This document shows positions 7,703-16,887 of a stretch of DNA of 64,000 nt, piece by piece. A program made the position numbers and the translations under genes. The stretch is from Lentisphaeraceae bacterium (GTDB taxonomy: Bacteria > Verrucomicrobiota > Lentisphaeria > Lentisphaerales > Lentisphaeraceae): contig JAJPOQ010000091.1 of NCBI GenBank assembly GCA_021232515.1, forward strand, positions 1 through 64,000, in the 5' to 3' direction. Position 1 is the first letter of the stretch. Each line of letters begins with the position of its first letter. The notes under the pieces are model-generated. The model had not been told where the DNA came from. It ran no database searches and saw nothing but the letters and a program-made list of their open reading frames with translations.

Positions 7703-9142
7703 TTGAGTTCAAGTACACATAACGGACCTCTTTTAGCTGACTTAAGTCAGATCTGTATGGCATATAGTCTCTGGAAACAGGAAATGCATGACTATCAAGC
7801 CGCCTTTCACATCTACTACCGCAAAGCTCTTTTTAAGGGTGGTTTTGCTGTATTCTCTGGTTTAGACCAAGTACTTGAAATACTGAACAATTTTAAATTC
7901 ACAGATGAAGATATTTCCTACTTAAAGTCACTTAAAAACAGTGATGACTCAGACGCTTTTGAAGAAGATTTTTTAGACTATCTCAAAACTCTCACTGCAG
8001 ACATAGAAGTTCATGCGGTAGAAGAGGGGACAATCATCTTCCCAAACATCCCTATTGTTCGAGTTACAGGAAATATAATTGTAGCTCAGCTTCTTGAAGC
8101 ATGTTTACTCAATGCTGTGAACTTCAATACTCTCGTGACAACGAAAGCTGCTCGTATTGCTATAGCCGCGAAAAGCTCTCCTGTTTGGGAGTATGGCCTT
8201 AGAAGAGCACAAGGCTCTGAAGCTGCACTAAGAGCTGCTCGTGGTGCGTGGATTGCTGGCTGTGCAGGAACAACAAATGTTTTAGCCGCCAAACATTTCA
8301 ACATTCCTTTGGTAAACACCATGAGTCATAGCTGGGTTTTAGCGCATGATACCGAAGAAGAAGCATTCAAAAACTATATACAGTCGTCACCAAAACAACA
8401 GATACTAGTCATTGATACCTTTGATATAGAAGAAGGCATCAAGAAGCTTATTACAGTTCTAGATGATCTAAAACTTCCTGAAGAAAAGCTACCTCATGCA
8501 GTCCGTATTGATTCTGGTGACCTTGTCGAAAATAGCAAGATTGTCCGCAAAGTTCTAAATGATGCAGGTTATAAGAGTGTTAAGATTGTTGCCAGTGGAG
8601 ACTTGGACGAATATATCGTTGAGGATCTTAAGAATCGCGGCGCGAGAATAGATATATACTGCATTGGTACTAAACTCGTTACAGCTTTTGATGAGCCGGC
8701 CTTAAGTGGTATTTATAAACTATCTGCAATTCGTAAATCCAAAGACATGGATTGGCAATACAAGATCAAGAAGACGAATGACTTTACTAAGATAACGAAT
8801 CCTGGAGTTCAGCAAGTTAAACGCTATTTCATAAACGGCTTCATGCAGTGCGATGTTGTCTATGAAGAAGGTGGTACACCAAGTGACATGGCGGTGAACT
8901 TCAAGACTGGTCTAACTGATTATCCGGATGGCGAAGGCCAAGATCTTTTGCAGCCAATTTTTGCAAATGGTGAGCAGATCTGTGAAGATCCTGATATACA
9001 TAAATCTCGAGAAGCATGTTTAGGTACGATTCAGAAAATGAATAGAGGTATGAAAGCCATATTATTTCCTGAACCGCACAGAGTTCTTCTCGACGACAAC
9101 CTAAATCGCATCAAGAATGAACTCCTAAGACCTAGTTACTAA
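7703..9142 (+). CDS. pncB: Nicotinate phosphoribosyltransferase
   Basis: The 479-residue enzyme makes nicotinate mononucleotide from nicotinate and PRPP in NAD salvage. Family landmarks are the N-terminal FHIYYRKALFKGGFAVFSGL region, NFNTLVTTKAARI, the substrate-site segment GLRRAQGSEAALRAARGAW, VNTMSHSWVLAHDTEEEAF with the conserved His, and the phosphate-binding stretch RIDSGDLVENSKIVRK. Length is usual for the PncB/NAPRT class. The start is TTG at 7703, placed by the ACGGAG ribosome binding site at 7692-7697. It is in tandem with the dihydrouridine synthase and its last 4 bases overlap the end of the convergent His-rich lipoprotein gene. Confidence 0.95.
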   Translation: MSSSTHNGPLLADLSQICMAYSLWKQEMHDYQAAFHIYYRKALFKGGFAVFSGLDQVLEILNNFKFTDEDISYLKSLKNSDDSDAFEEDFLDYLKTLTADIEVHAVEEGTIIFPNIPIVRVTGNIIVAQLLEACLLNAVNFNTLVTTKAARIAIAAKSSPVWEYGLRRAQGSEAALRAARGAWIAGCAGTTNVLAAKHFNIPLVNTMSHSWVLAHDTEEEAFKNYIQSSPKQQILVIDTFDIEEGIKKLITVLDDLKLPEEKLPHAVRIDSGDLVENSKIVRKVLNDAGYKSVKIVASGDLDEYIVEDLKNRGARIDIYCIGTKLVTAFDEPALSGIYKLSAIRKSKDMDWQYKIKKTNDFTKITNPGVQQVKRYFINGFMQCDVVYEEGGTPSDMAVNFKTGLTDYPDGEGQDLLQPIFANGEQICEDPDIHKSREACLGTIQKMNRGMKAILFPEPHRVLLDDNLNRIKNELLRPSY

Positions 9143-9465
9143 GGTTTTACTACTACTACATAAGTGTTATTGCGCTTTGAGTACCAGTGTCTACCATCGT
9201 GAAAATAGACTCGACCTCGAATAGTTCTTTTGACACATCTTGCAGGCAATACTTTTACTACATGACCAGTCTTATAATGGTGGGTAGTACTTTCGTGAGT
9301 ATGTCCACTATCACTATTTTCATGTTGATGTTCAGCATGTCCTTCATGGGAATGAGCCGCGTGAGCATGAGCGTGCGCTGCTTGCCTATGGGCTACTCGG
9401 TGTGCTCTTCTATGTAAGCATGATGTTAATGACATAACGACTAATAATAAAACTAATTTCTTCAT
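9139..9465 (-). CDS. Small histidine-rich lipoprotein
   Basis: From ATG at 9465 (GGAG six bases upstream) this is a 108-residue protein. The signal peptide MKKLVLLLVVMSLTSC carries a lipobox ending at Cys16, so an outer-membrane or periplasmic lipoprotein is expected. Residues about 17-62 hold roughly 19 histidines in HAHAHAAHSH/HEGHAEHQHE-type runs, which suggests binding of a transition metal such as zinc, nickel or copper. The C-terminal part (GRVYFHDGRHWYSKRNNTYVVVVKP in outline) resembles short Tyr/His-rich periplasmic domains whose role is unknown. No transporter or metal regulator lies beside it, so the metal role is inference. Confidence 0.75.
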   Translation of the reverse strand: MKKLVLLLVVMSLTSCLHRRAHRVAHRQAAHAHAHAAHSHEGHAEHQHENSDSGHTHESTTHHYKTGHVVKVLPARCVKRTIRGRVYFHDGRHWYSKRNNTYVVVVKP

Positions 9466-9684
9466 AATACACTCCATATTTAAACACCTCTCAAAACGAG
9501 TTCACCGATGAGATATTGTTTAAAAAATCAAAAAAAATGCATTTTTTATAAAGTTGCTTTTTTCGACACACAAAGAGTCTTTTTGTAAAAAGAGTTTTAT
9601 ATATGAGCACTGCAGCTCAACTCATGCTCACTCTGGTACAAAAAATGAGTATTATTTAAAGTACTGAGGTATGTCGGAGAAGAT

Positions 9685-11442
9685 ATGAGTAAAGACTCAA
9701 TCAAAGTTAGAAAAATCGGTAAATATATTTTGCAAAGGCAAATTGGCTATGGGTCAATGGGAACTGTTTGGTACAGCCACCATATGGGCCTTGACTTACC
9801 TGTTGCCGTAAAACTCCTCAAAGGCACTTTAGTTAACGAAGATCCAGAGTACGTCGAACGCTTTATCCAAGAGGGGAACCTTGCAGGTAAAGTCAATCAC
9901 AAAAACATTGTTCGAATCTACGATGCAGGTAATCAAGGAAATACTTACTACATGGTCATGGAGTACATCAATGGCGGAAACATCCTTGAACTCATTGGCG
10001 AATGTGGCCAAATCTCATCAGATGATGTTATCGACTATGCCATAACTTTGACCGATGCTCTTATCGAGGCTCATAGCTTAGGAGTTGTGCATCGAGACAT
10101 AAAGCCAGAGAACATCATGTTGACCAAAGACGGAAAGATCAAACTTGCTGACTTAGGCTTAGCTAAAAGCCTCAAAGACGACTATGGCTCGACTATGACT
10201 GGAGTTGCCATAGGCACACCAAACTATATATCTCCTGAACAAGTTCGAAATGGCAAGTACGCTGATCAGAGAAGTGACATCTACTCTTTAGGTGCAACCT
10301 TATATCACATGGTGACTGGCCAAGTACCATTTGTGGGTGAGTCTTCTGTAGATGTGATGATGAAACACTGCAATGACACACTGGTTCCACCAGAAAAACT
10401 AATTTCCGATCTACCAAAAGGCTTAAATAAAATCATCTGTAAAATGATGGAGAAACTTCCTGAGGATAGATACCAAAGCGCAGAGGAACTTTTAGAAGCT
10501 TTCAATTTATTGAAATATAAAGATGCCACACTTACGAAGACAGTTACAGGAAAGACTCAAATAAATATCAAAGGCGTCAATTTAGAAGAGATAAGGTCGA
10601 GAAGTAAAAATAAACAAAAAGATGCTAAGCCATCCAAAAGTAAAGTTAGTATGAAGATTGCTATGTTGATTACAGCGTTAGCACTTATTCCATCTATTTA
10701 TTTTTTTCCTAAAGAAAAGACTTCAGACAAGAAAAGTTTAAACATAGTCAATACTGAAGTTATTGATTTAAAGAAAAAAACAGAAGTTAGGCTTAATAAG
10801 CCGGATATAGACAAAACTAAAGTTCTAAATATTATTGACGCATCCACTGTAGTAGAGAAGACATCTAAAGATAACGCAAAGTTAATAAATCTCATTGGCA
10901 ATCTAAATATATATAAAAATGTTGAGGACAATTATCGCATAAGTGATAAAATGCTAAAAATTTCAAAAACAAGAAATAAAAGTTCGGCCATTTGTTTATC
11001 AAAGAAAACCTTCGAAAACTTTAGTATTATGATGCAATATCGAATACTAAAGGATGATAGTAGATTCAGGTTACTCGTTTATAAAAATAAGAGAAAAAGT
11101 GTAGAACTCACGATAAGTAAGAGGGGGAAAGTTTTTCCAACAGGCAGTCTTCTTATTAATAACCTCACTGCAGAGAAAATAGAAGGTGACTATACTAGAA
11201 AAACACTAAAGAATAGCTCCATGGAACTATTAAAGTTGAATACTCCTAACGAAGCCTTAGCTGACAATTCGGTATGGCAGCGAGTATTTATCATAAAGAA
11301 TTATAAAAACATTAAAATTTTCATTAATGGTGAGTTGGTGGCTAAGCTAATGGTGGATATGGAAAGCCCTTCTTTTGTAGGTTTTGAAACTTGGCATAGT
11401 TGTGAAGCTGAAATAAGACAACTCATACTTAAAGAGATTTAA
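9685..11442 (+). CDS. Transmembrane Ser/Thr kinase with ConA-like outer domain (copy 1)
   Basis: The 585-residue protein has a complete Hanks kinase domain at about 12-280: GYGSMGTV loop (21-28), ATP Lys43, HRDIKPEN (Asp138), ADLG (Asp156 in place of DFG) and SPEQ. A basic juxtamembrane stretch and one membrane helix (about 323-341) follow. The outer part ends in a domain (about 440-585) whose pattern (FSIMMQYRI..., IKIFINGELVAK, FVGFETWHS, EIRQLILKEI) looks like a DUF1080/laminin-G-type ConA-like jelly roll, a fold that often binds sugars. The stop TAA shares a base with the ATG of a paralogue. The kinase halves are very alike, the outer halves much less. A carbohydrate-sensing role is inferred. 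Confidence 0.92.
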   Translation: MSKDSIKVRKIGKYILQRQIGYGSMGTVWYSHHMGLDLPVAVKLLKGTLVNEDPEYVERFIQEGNLAGKVNHKNIVRIYDAGNQGNTYYMVMEYINGGNILELIGECGQISSDDVIDYAITLTDALIEAHSLGVVHRDIKPENIMLTKDGKIKLADLGLAKSLKDDYGSTMTGVAIGTPNYISPEQVRNGKYADQRSDIYSLGATLYHMVTGQVPFVGESSVDVMMKHCNDTLVPPEKLISDLPKGLNKIICKMMEKLPEDRYQSAEELLEAFNLLKYKDATLTKTVTGKTQINIKGVNLEEIRSRSKNKQKDAKPSKSKVSMKIAMLITALALIPSIYFFPKEKTSDKKSLNIVNTEVIDLKKKTEVRLNKPDIDKTKVLNIIDASTVVEKTSKDNAKLINLIGNLNIYKNVEDNYRISDKMLKISKTRNKSSAICLSKKTFENFSIMMQYRILKDDSRFRLLVYKNKRKSVELTISKRGKVFPTGSLLINNLTAEKIEGDYTRKTLKNSSMELLKLNTPNEALADNSVWQRVFIIKNYKNIKIFINGELVAKLMVDMESPSFVGFETWHSCEAEIRQLILKEI

Positions 11443-13244
11443 TGAAGAGCAACGATTCAATAAAAGTTCGAAAGATCGGCAAGTACATTTTACAGCGCCA
11501 AATAGGGCAAGGTTCTATGGGGACTGTGTGGCTTAGTCACCATATGGGCTTAGATGTGCCAGTTGCTGTAAAGCTTTTACGATCATCTCTTGTTGAAGAA
11601 GATCCAGAATATGTCGAGCGTTTTATTCAAGAAGGTAATCTCGCGGCAAAAGTTAATCATAAAAATATTGTTCGTATCTATGATGCAGGCCATGAAGGTA
11701 AGACTTACTACATGGTTATGGAATATATAGATGGCGGAAATATCCTCGAACTCATAGCTGAAGTAGGGCGGTTAACACCTGAGGCTGTTGTTGATTATGC
11801 CATCATACTAGCTGATGCATTAATCGAGGCACATGAACTAGGTGTAATACACCGAGACATAAAACCTGAAAATATCATGCTCACCAAAGACGGTAAAGTA
11901 AAACTAGCAGATCTTGGTTTAGCTAAGTATGTTGACAATGAATATAGTTCCACCTTAACAGGCACAGCTATAGGTACACCAAACTATATGTCACCAGAGC
12001 AGACACGAAATGCTAAGGCTGCAGATCTCAGAACAGACATATACTCTTTAGGTGCAAGTCTTTACCATATGCTGACTGGTGAAGTTCCATTTAAGGGTGA
12101 CTCATCTATAGATATAATGATGAAGCATTGTAGCGAAGAACTCATACCACCTAATAAGATTTGTGAAACCATACCGGAACGATTGTCTCAGATAGTATGT
12201 AAGATGATGGAAAAGCTACCGGAAGATCGTTTTGCCTCGTGTGAAGATCTTTTTAAAGAGCTGAATAGCTATAAGTATAGAAATGAAGATAAATCCCGAA
12301 GTATAAGTAAGACACAGATCAACCTTAAAGGTGTAAGCCTTGAGGAAATAAAAGAGCGTAGGGCACATAAGCATCGTGAGGAATCAAAGAAAAAGGGTTT
12401 TACGTTACGTTCTCTCTCTACATTGGCTTTGGCTGCTATAATTCTTATACCTGCAATCATACTGCTTGGGAAATCTGCGGGTGACACACAAGCAAGCTTA
12501 GAAGGTAAACTTGTTAATAAGCCAATCTTAAATAAAGAAAATAAAAAATCGATCAAAAAACCGGCTATACCTAGCAAAGTCTTGAATAAAACAGAACCGA
12601 ATAAGCTCGTCGATTTAGACACTAATCTTATCCCCAAAAAGTTGATTGAGGAAAATCAAACTCAAACCATAGAGACACCCAAAGAATCACCAGAACATAT
12701 CAATAAATTTCCAGATCTTAAGTTTTCATCAAAGCACGCAAGTAACTTCACCTTAGAAAATAAAAAATTGATTATTCATAAAGAGTCTATGAATAAATAC
12801 TCACTAATTAGCACTAAAAGCACATATACTGACTATAAGTTTTTCATTAATTACAATTGGCTCAAAACTAACTCTTCTTTTAAATTCACTCTTTTTAGAG
12901 ATGAAGGTAGTTTTGTTGACATACTATTATCCACTGGAGATAAGGGTTTTAAATCAGGGACCGTATTATTTCGTAAATTTGAATACTCAACGGCCGAAGG
13001 TAATTATATAGAGAAAAACACCCAAACTAGGTCAAAAGCTTTAACTCCTAAAAATAAACTAGAAATGCCTTTTGGAGAAAGAAATCTTTTAGTTGTTCAT
13101 AAAAGAGGTGATCTAATCCGGGTATTACTTAATCATACCGAAATATGTCGCTTTAGAGCATCTATAAAAGAATCACGCATTTCCTTATCTTTGTGGAACT
13201 CCTGTCACGTACAAATTAATAAGTTTGCCTACGACATACCATAA
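11442..13244 (+). CDS. Transmembrane Ser/Thr kinase with ConA-like outer domain (copy 2)
   Basis: This 600-residue paralogue of the preceding gene overlaps it by one base (TAATG) and is evidently co-transcribed. The kinase domain is canonical: GQGSMGTV loop, Lys44, HRDIKPEN with Asp139, ADLG with Asp157, GTPNYMSPEQ. A single membrane helix spans about 323-343, followed by a low-complexity Lys/Pro/Asn linker (about 350-430). The outer C-terminal domain has hallmarks of a ConA-like jelly roll (FFINYNW..., LIRVLLNHTEICRF, ISLSLWNSCHVQINKF). The shared juxtamembrane motif KTQIN-x-KGV-x-LEEI (about 290-303) is conserved in both copies and may be an autophosphorylation or docking segment. It arose by tandem duplication; the ligand is unknown. 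Confidence 0.92.
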   Translation: MKSNDSIKVRKIGKYILQRQIGQGSMGTVWLSHHMGLDVPVAVKLLRSSLVEEDPEYVERFIQEGNLAAKVNHKNIVRIYDAGHEGKTYYMVMEYIDGGNILELIAEVGRLTPEAVVDYAIILADALIEAHELGVIHRDIKPENIMLTKDGKVKLADLGLAKYVDNEYSSTLTGTAIGTPNYMSPEQTRNAKAADLRTDIYSLGASLYHMLTGEVPFKGDSSIDIMMKHCSEELIPPNKICETIPERLSQIVCKMMEKLPEDRFASCEDLFKELNSYKYRNEDKSRSISKTQINLKGVSLEEIKERRAHKHREESKKKGFTLRSLSTLALAAIILIPAIILLGKSAGDTQASLEGKLVNKPILNKENKKSIKKPAIPSKVLNKTEPNKLVDLDTNLIPKKLIEENQTQTIETPKESPEHINKFPDLKFSSKHASNFTLENKKLIIHKESMNKYSLISTKSTYTDYKFFINYNWLKTNSSFKFTLFRDEGSFVDILLSTGDKGFKSGTVLFRKFEYSTAEGNYIEKNTQTRSKALTPKNKLEMPFGERNLLVVHKRGDLIRVLLNHTEICRFRASIKESRISLSLWNSCHVQINKFAYDIP

Positions 13245-13780
13245 TCATTATTTATTCACTTCCGGGTAATCTTATGTAATAATTAAACGTCGCATAATAT
13301 ATGTTATGACAAATAGCATACACTTACTAACAGCAACATTTGAAACGTAAGGACTTTCAGGTAATATACTTATGCATATGGAGAAATAAGCTGTTGATAA
13401 CTTTTTGGTAACTTTTTAGGACTTTACATGTTAATAACTCTACATAACTATAAGAACCAAAGACTTATGTGAAAATGAACTTATTAACACTATGGAAAAT
13501 GGCTAAAGAAACATTTTAATTGACCATAAATAGCTTTAACTAACCCCTCATTCGGCTTTGGAATTAGCCATCTTTAGATCAACCTTTGAGTGAAAATGGT
13601 ATTTTTGAGAGAGGGAAATTCATGCGTAATGTTACTTCAGTATTTTTTCTATAAAGAAATATGACTTAAATAGATAAGTCTAGATAATATCACAATATGA
13701 GTAGACTTAGACTCCAATTTTAATTAGCATTTGCAATCCTAATTGTTTATAATTTAGAAGCTTAAATATAAGGGGTATGT
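13245..13780. other. Gene-poor AT-rich interval
   Basis: No reading frame with family resemblance or a decent ribosome binding site was found in these 536 bases. The sequence is strongly A/T biased. It holds three words close to the DnaA box: TGTTGATAA (13392-13400, one mismatch), TGTTAATAA (13429-13437) and TTATTAACA (13481-13489), two mismatches each. It ends with the promoter of the prepilin gene. An RNA gene or regulatory element cannot be excluded. Confidence 0.4.
13724..13753 (+). promoter_or_regulatory. Putative sigma-70-type promoter of the prepilin gene
   Basis: A perfect -10 box TATAAT lies at 13748-13753. TTAGCA at about 13724-13729 is a possible weak -35 at 18-base spacing. The GTG start lies 27 bases downstream, with AGGGG at 13771-13775 as ribosome binding site. 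Confidence 0.5.
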
Positions 13781-14434
13781 GTGCGTAAAAACTTCACGTT
13801 AATAGAACTTTTAGTCGTTATAGCGATCATCGGTATATTATCCTCAATACTATTACCCGCGGTAAATAAAGCTAGAGAGAAAGCGAAAGCTGCTATTTGC
13901 CTTAATAACCTGAAGCAAGTTGGTGTATTTAACGAGCTTGCTATTCCAATGTCTTGGATTCGAAGTACCGATCCAAATGATGGCGAAAATAAAAAGAGCG
14001 GTACTCTTACGACTCGATGGCGTCCGCCTTATACATGGGCACTTGTAAATCAAGAAGGCATAAAGGAACCTTTCTATTCTTCTGGAAACCCTGAAATAGC
14101 GGATAAATTTCTAGAGTCCTTCAACTGTCCTAACTATGAAGAACCTACTGGGGATAACTTAGGTTCTTGGGCTAACATATTGAAGTATTATTTTTATGCT
14201 GTTAATGAAAACCTTAGAAGCACTAATTACTATCCCGGCGAATTAACTAAACCTAGTGAGTTTATTATGAATAGTGAAAAGGCTCCCACTGGATCTACAT
14301 GGGAGCGTATAACAAGCGGCGCTGGTCATGATGACTTTGATAATCGTCACCTGAATATAGCAAATACACTATTTGCTGATGGTCATGCAGCTCCAAGAGC
14401 TGATGTTAATAATCAGTATTCATATATTCCATAA
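13781..14434 (+). CDS. Prepilin-like protein with H-X9-DG motif
   Basis: The 217-residue protein has a GTG start placed by AGGGG five bases upstream. The N-terminus [20 protein letters not shown] is a type IV prepilin/pseudopilin signal, cut before Phe with Glu at mature position 5. The residue before the cut is Asn rather than Gly. The helix is followed by [21 protein letters not shown]. The C-terminus holds [13 protein letters not shown], which fits the H-X9-DG processing-associated motif exactly. Such proteins are abundant in Lentisphaerae, Verrucomicrobia and Planctomycetes and are thought to be surface or extracellular matrix pseudopilins; function is unproven. It stands alone, with its own promoter, and is the intact counterpart of the pseudogene at 220. 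Confidence 0.88.
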   Translation: MRKNFTLIELLVVIAIIGILSSILLPAVNKAREKAKAAICLNNLKQVGVFNELAIPMSWIRSTDPNDGENKKSGTLTTRWRPPYTWALVNQEGIKEPFYSSGNPEIADKFLESFNCPNYEEPTGDNLGSWANILKYYFYAVNENLRSTNYYPGELTKPSEFIMNSEKAPTGSTWERITSGAGHDDFDNRHLNIANTLFADGHAAPRADVNNQYSYIP

Positions 14435-14455
14435 AAACTAAGGTGTTCAGAAGTA

Positions 14456-14487
14456 CTCAAAACTAAGAAATATGAAGAGTTTTTGAG
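14456..14487 (+). terminator. Candidate terminator hairpin after prepilin
   Basis: CTCAAAACT (14456-14464) and AGTTTTTGAG (14478-14487) form an imperfect stem. No strong T tract follows, so this is a weak call. Confidence 0.35.
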
Positions 14488-14513
14488 GACTATAAAGGAT
14501 TGTGAGACTTCAA

Positions 14514-15803
14514 CTAAAATATGAAGATGGCTGCAGATGTTATCATAACAACAGCGGCACATAAAGCGGCTAGAACCCAGCCATCACCGCCCTCTTCTAT
14601 AGAAACCTTTTGAGGTTTAGACTCTGTTGCTTTGGGTTTTAAGGTTTTCATTTTATCAAAAATTATTTGAAGAACTAAAGTCGTAAACTCTTTAGGTAGT
14701 CCTTTTTCAAGCAAGAGCTCCGACAAACGTTCTGGGCTATCAGTTAAGGATGGATCCTTTTTGACTTCTTTAAAAACCTCAATCGTTGCATGAGCTATAT
14801 CTTTATCAATAATATCCGCATCTACATTTGTACAAATACTAAAGCTTATATCGGCTTCCGACTCACCTGCGCGGAATCGATCAATTATTTGTGAAACTAA
14901 ACTCGATACTTTAGTTTTTATTTCTATAGGATTAATTTCATTTTCAATTCCAGAAGTTTCGTCTTGGATATCTTCTTCTAAAGGCAAGGCTACACGTAGT
15001 TCATTTAAGGAGTTATATAAATCTTCTTTCTTGTGAAAGTTGACCTCGGGTAAATAGTAACAAAAGTCAAGATCTATAACTTCATCAGCCAAAACTTCCA
15101 AGAACTTATCTAAAGGAACCATGCCATCAATAGACTTTGTTATACCATTTAAGGTTATGAAATTTGCTTCTTTGGAAATAATACTGGGTAAGTGATGATA
15201 GTTGCATAGCTTTATCTCACCGTCACTAGTTTTAATCCCTTCTAGCGTCGCATGATGAATCGGGCCATAGGTATCTATCTGAAGGATGAGTACCTTTTCT
15301 ATTTTACTCCAGTAGTCGGTATCTGTTTCTGCAGCTTTAGGCAAGTCTGCCATTTGAATCTTTATTCCGAAGTCATTCACTCTTAGAAAGGTATAATCAA
15401 CTTCTTTCTTAATAATGATTTTTCGAGTGTCATTTATAGCTTTCTTCATATGCTTATAGTACATATGTGAGGCTTCATCTTCATTGATGTTTATTACAGA
15501 AAACTGATCTCCATTCTTATACAGAATTCCTTTTCCCGCACTTAATAAAGATCTTAGGCATTCATACAAAAGCTGCCAATCTAAAAGGTTTGCAAAATCT
15601 TGAATCTCTAGACTAACAAGATCTTTTTCAATAGTAACAGAAAAGCCACTTATTAAACCAGGCCCAAGTATATAACCTTGAGTCATAGTTTCGTCTAAAT
15701 TGTAGTAGTTCGTGAAATCTTTACGCTTAAAAACTTTCTCTATAGGAGCCAACCAAGAATTGTTCAAGAAAGAACTATTTTTAATTGAAAACTCATTGCT
15801 CAT
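14514..15803 (-). CDS. Tail-anchored protein of unknown function
   Basis: From ATG at 15803 (AGGA six bases upstream) this is 429 residues; an in-frame ATG at 15815 overlaps that ribosome binding site and is less likely. No family was recognised. The protein lacks a signal peptide and is predicted soluble and acidic over about 400 residues, with a Lys/Pro linker (KTLKPKATESKPQKV) and a single hydrophobic segment at the very C-terminus (about WVLAALCAAVVMITSAAIFIF), so it would be a cytoplasmic protein anchored by its tail. The segment LLDWQLLYECLRSLLSAGKG and the central SDGEIKLCNYHHLPS are without clear match. Its neighbour is an H-X9-DG prepilin; no link can be shown. Confidence 0.75.
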   Translation of the reverse strand: MSNEFSIKNSSFLNNSWLAPIEKVFKRKDFTNYYNLDETMTQGYILGPGLISGFSVTIEKDLVSLEIQDFANLLDWQLLYECLRSLLSAGKGILYKNGDQFSVININEDEASHMYYKHMKKAINDTRKIIIKKEVDYTFLRVNDFGIKIQMADLPKAAETDTDYWSKIEKVLILQIDTYGPIHHATLEGIKTSDGEIKLCNYHHLPSIISKEANFITLNGITKSIDGMVPLDKFLEVLADEVIDLDFCYYLPEVNFHKKEDLYNSLNELRVALPLEEDIQDETSGIENEINPIEIKTKVSSLVSQIIDRFRAGESEADISFSICTNVDADIIDKDIAHATIEVFKEVKKDPSLTDSPERLSELLLEKGLPKEFTTLVLQIIFDKMKTLKPKATESKPQKVSIEEGGDGWVLAALCAAVVMITSAAIFIF

Positions 15804-15972
15804 AGAGGTCCTCATTTTTAAGTTTCAGATACATTAAAATACAGCGTGAGAAAATTGATTTCAAAATTTTTGGGAAATGACTTTATATTTGCGATGATTT
15901 TCGTCTCTTGTAGATCAATAGTTTATGGGATACTATTCCTTTTTATCACAAATATAACCATTGGAGTTACTA

Positions 15973-16887
15973 GTGAGTACCTTACTTTCAATCAGTAAAG
16001 CTATACTGACCATATTTATCTTTTCCTCAGGGATAAGTCCGCTTTATTCTCAAGGCTATGACTTTGGAGAAGACTCAAAAAAGAAAGATAGCGTACCGGT
16101 CGGTACAGTCACGAAGTATACTTTTAATACTAGTAAGATATATCCTGGTACGACTAGAGACTACTGGGTCTACGTACCGAAACAGTATACACCTGATAAA
16201 CCTGCATGCTTAATGGTCTTTAACGATGGCGTTGCCTATGTAAGAGCCAAGGGTGGAGCTAGGGCCACTATTGTCTTTGATAACCTCATTCATAAAAAAG
16301 AAATGCCGGTAACTATCGGTGTATTCATCAATCCGGGTACTGTCATTGGTAATAAAGGCTCAAACGATAATCGACGCAATAGAAGTGTTGAGTATGATAG
16401 CATGGGTGACGCCTATTCAAAGTTTTTGATTGATGAGATCATCCCAGAAGCGACCAAAAAGCTAAACATAACTAAAGATAAAGCGGGTCGGGCTATTTGC
16501 GGAATCAGCTCTGGTGGTATTGCTGCATGGACTGCAGCGTGGGAACGTCCAGACTATTTCAGTAAAGTCCTTTCACATATTGGTAGCTTCACCAACATTC
16601 GTGGAGGACATGTGTACCCTGCTCTAATTCGTAAGACTGAACCAAAAGCAATAAGAGTATTTCTACAAGATGGCGTAAATGATTTAAATAACCTCCACGG
16701 GAATTGGCCACTTGCTAATCGTCAAATGGCATCAGCTCTAGAATGGGCTGGGTATGATTCAAAGTTTGTCATGGGTACTGGAAAGCACAGTATGAATCAT
16801 GGTGGTGCTATACTGCCAGCTAGTTTACGTTGGTTGTGGCGAGGTTATCCCGGAGTCAAAGAATATGTCAAAGAGGAGATTAAATAA
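15973..16887 (+). CDS. Secreted alpha/beta-hydrolase esterase
   Basis: From GTG at 15973 (GGAG at 15963-15966, six-base spacing) this is 304 residues; an in-frame TTG at 15961 lies upstream of that site and is rejected. An N-terminal hydrophobic signal (about residues 1-27) implies export. The hydrolase fold is seen in YWVYVPKQYTP, LMVFNDG and the nucleophile elbow GISSGG (Ser179). The active-site His is probably in GTGKHSMNHGG. The pattern is that of the enterochelin-esterase/feruloyl-esterase (CE1-like) group, often used to remove acyl groups from polysaccharides. The stop shares one base with the start of the SMP-30-type lactonase, so the two form an operon. Substrate is unknown. Confidence 0.85.
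   Translation: MSTLLSISKAILTIFIFSSGISPLYSQGYDFGEDSKKKDSVPVGTVTKYTFNTSKIYPGTTRDYWVYVPKQYTPDKPACLMVFNDGVAYVRAKGGARATIVFDNLIHKKEMPVTIGVFINPGTVIGNKGSNDNRRNRSVEYDSMGDAYSKFLIDEIIPEATKKLNITKDKAGRAICGISSGGIAAWTAAWERPDYFSKVLSHIGSFTNIRGGHVYPALIRKTEPKAIRVFLQDGVNDLNNLHGNWPLANRQMASALEWAGYDSKFVMGTGKHSMNHGGAILPASLRWLWRGYPGVKEYVKEEIK

Noticed and set aside
13360-13500. Possible replication origin from DnaA-box-like words
   Set aside because: Only one word is within one mismatch, the stretch is AT-rich enough to give such words by chance, and no dnaA, dnaN or parAB gene is near.
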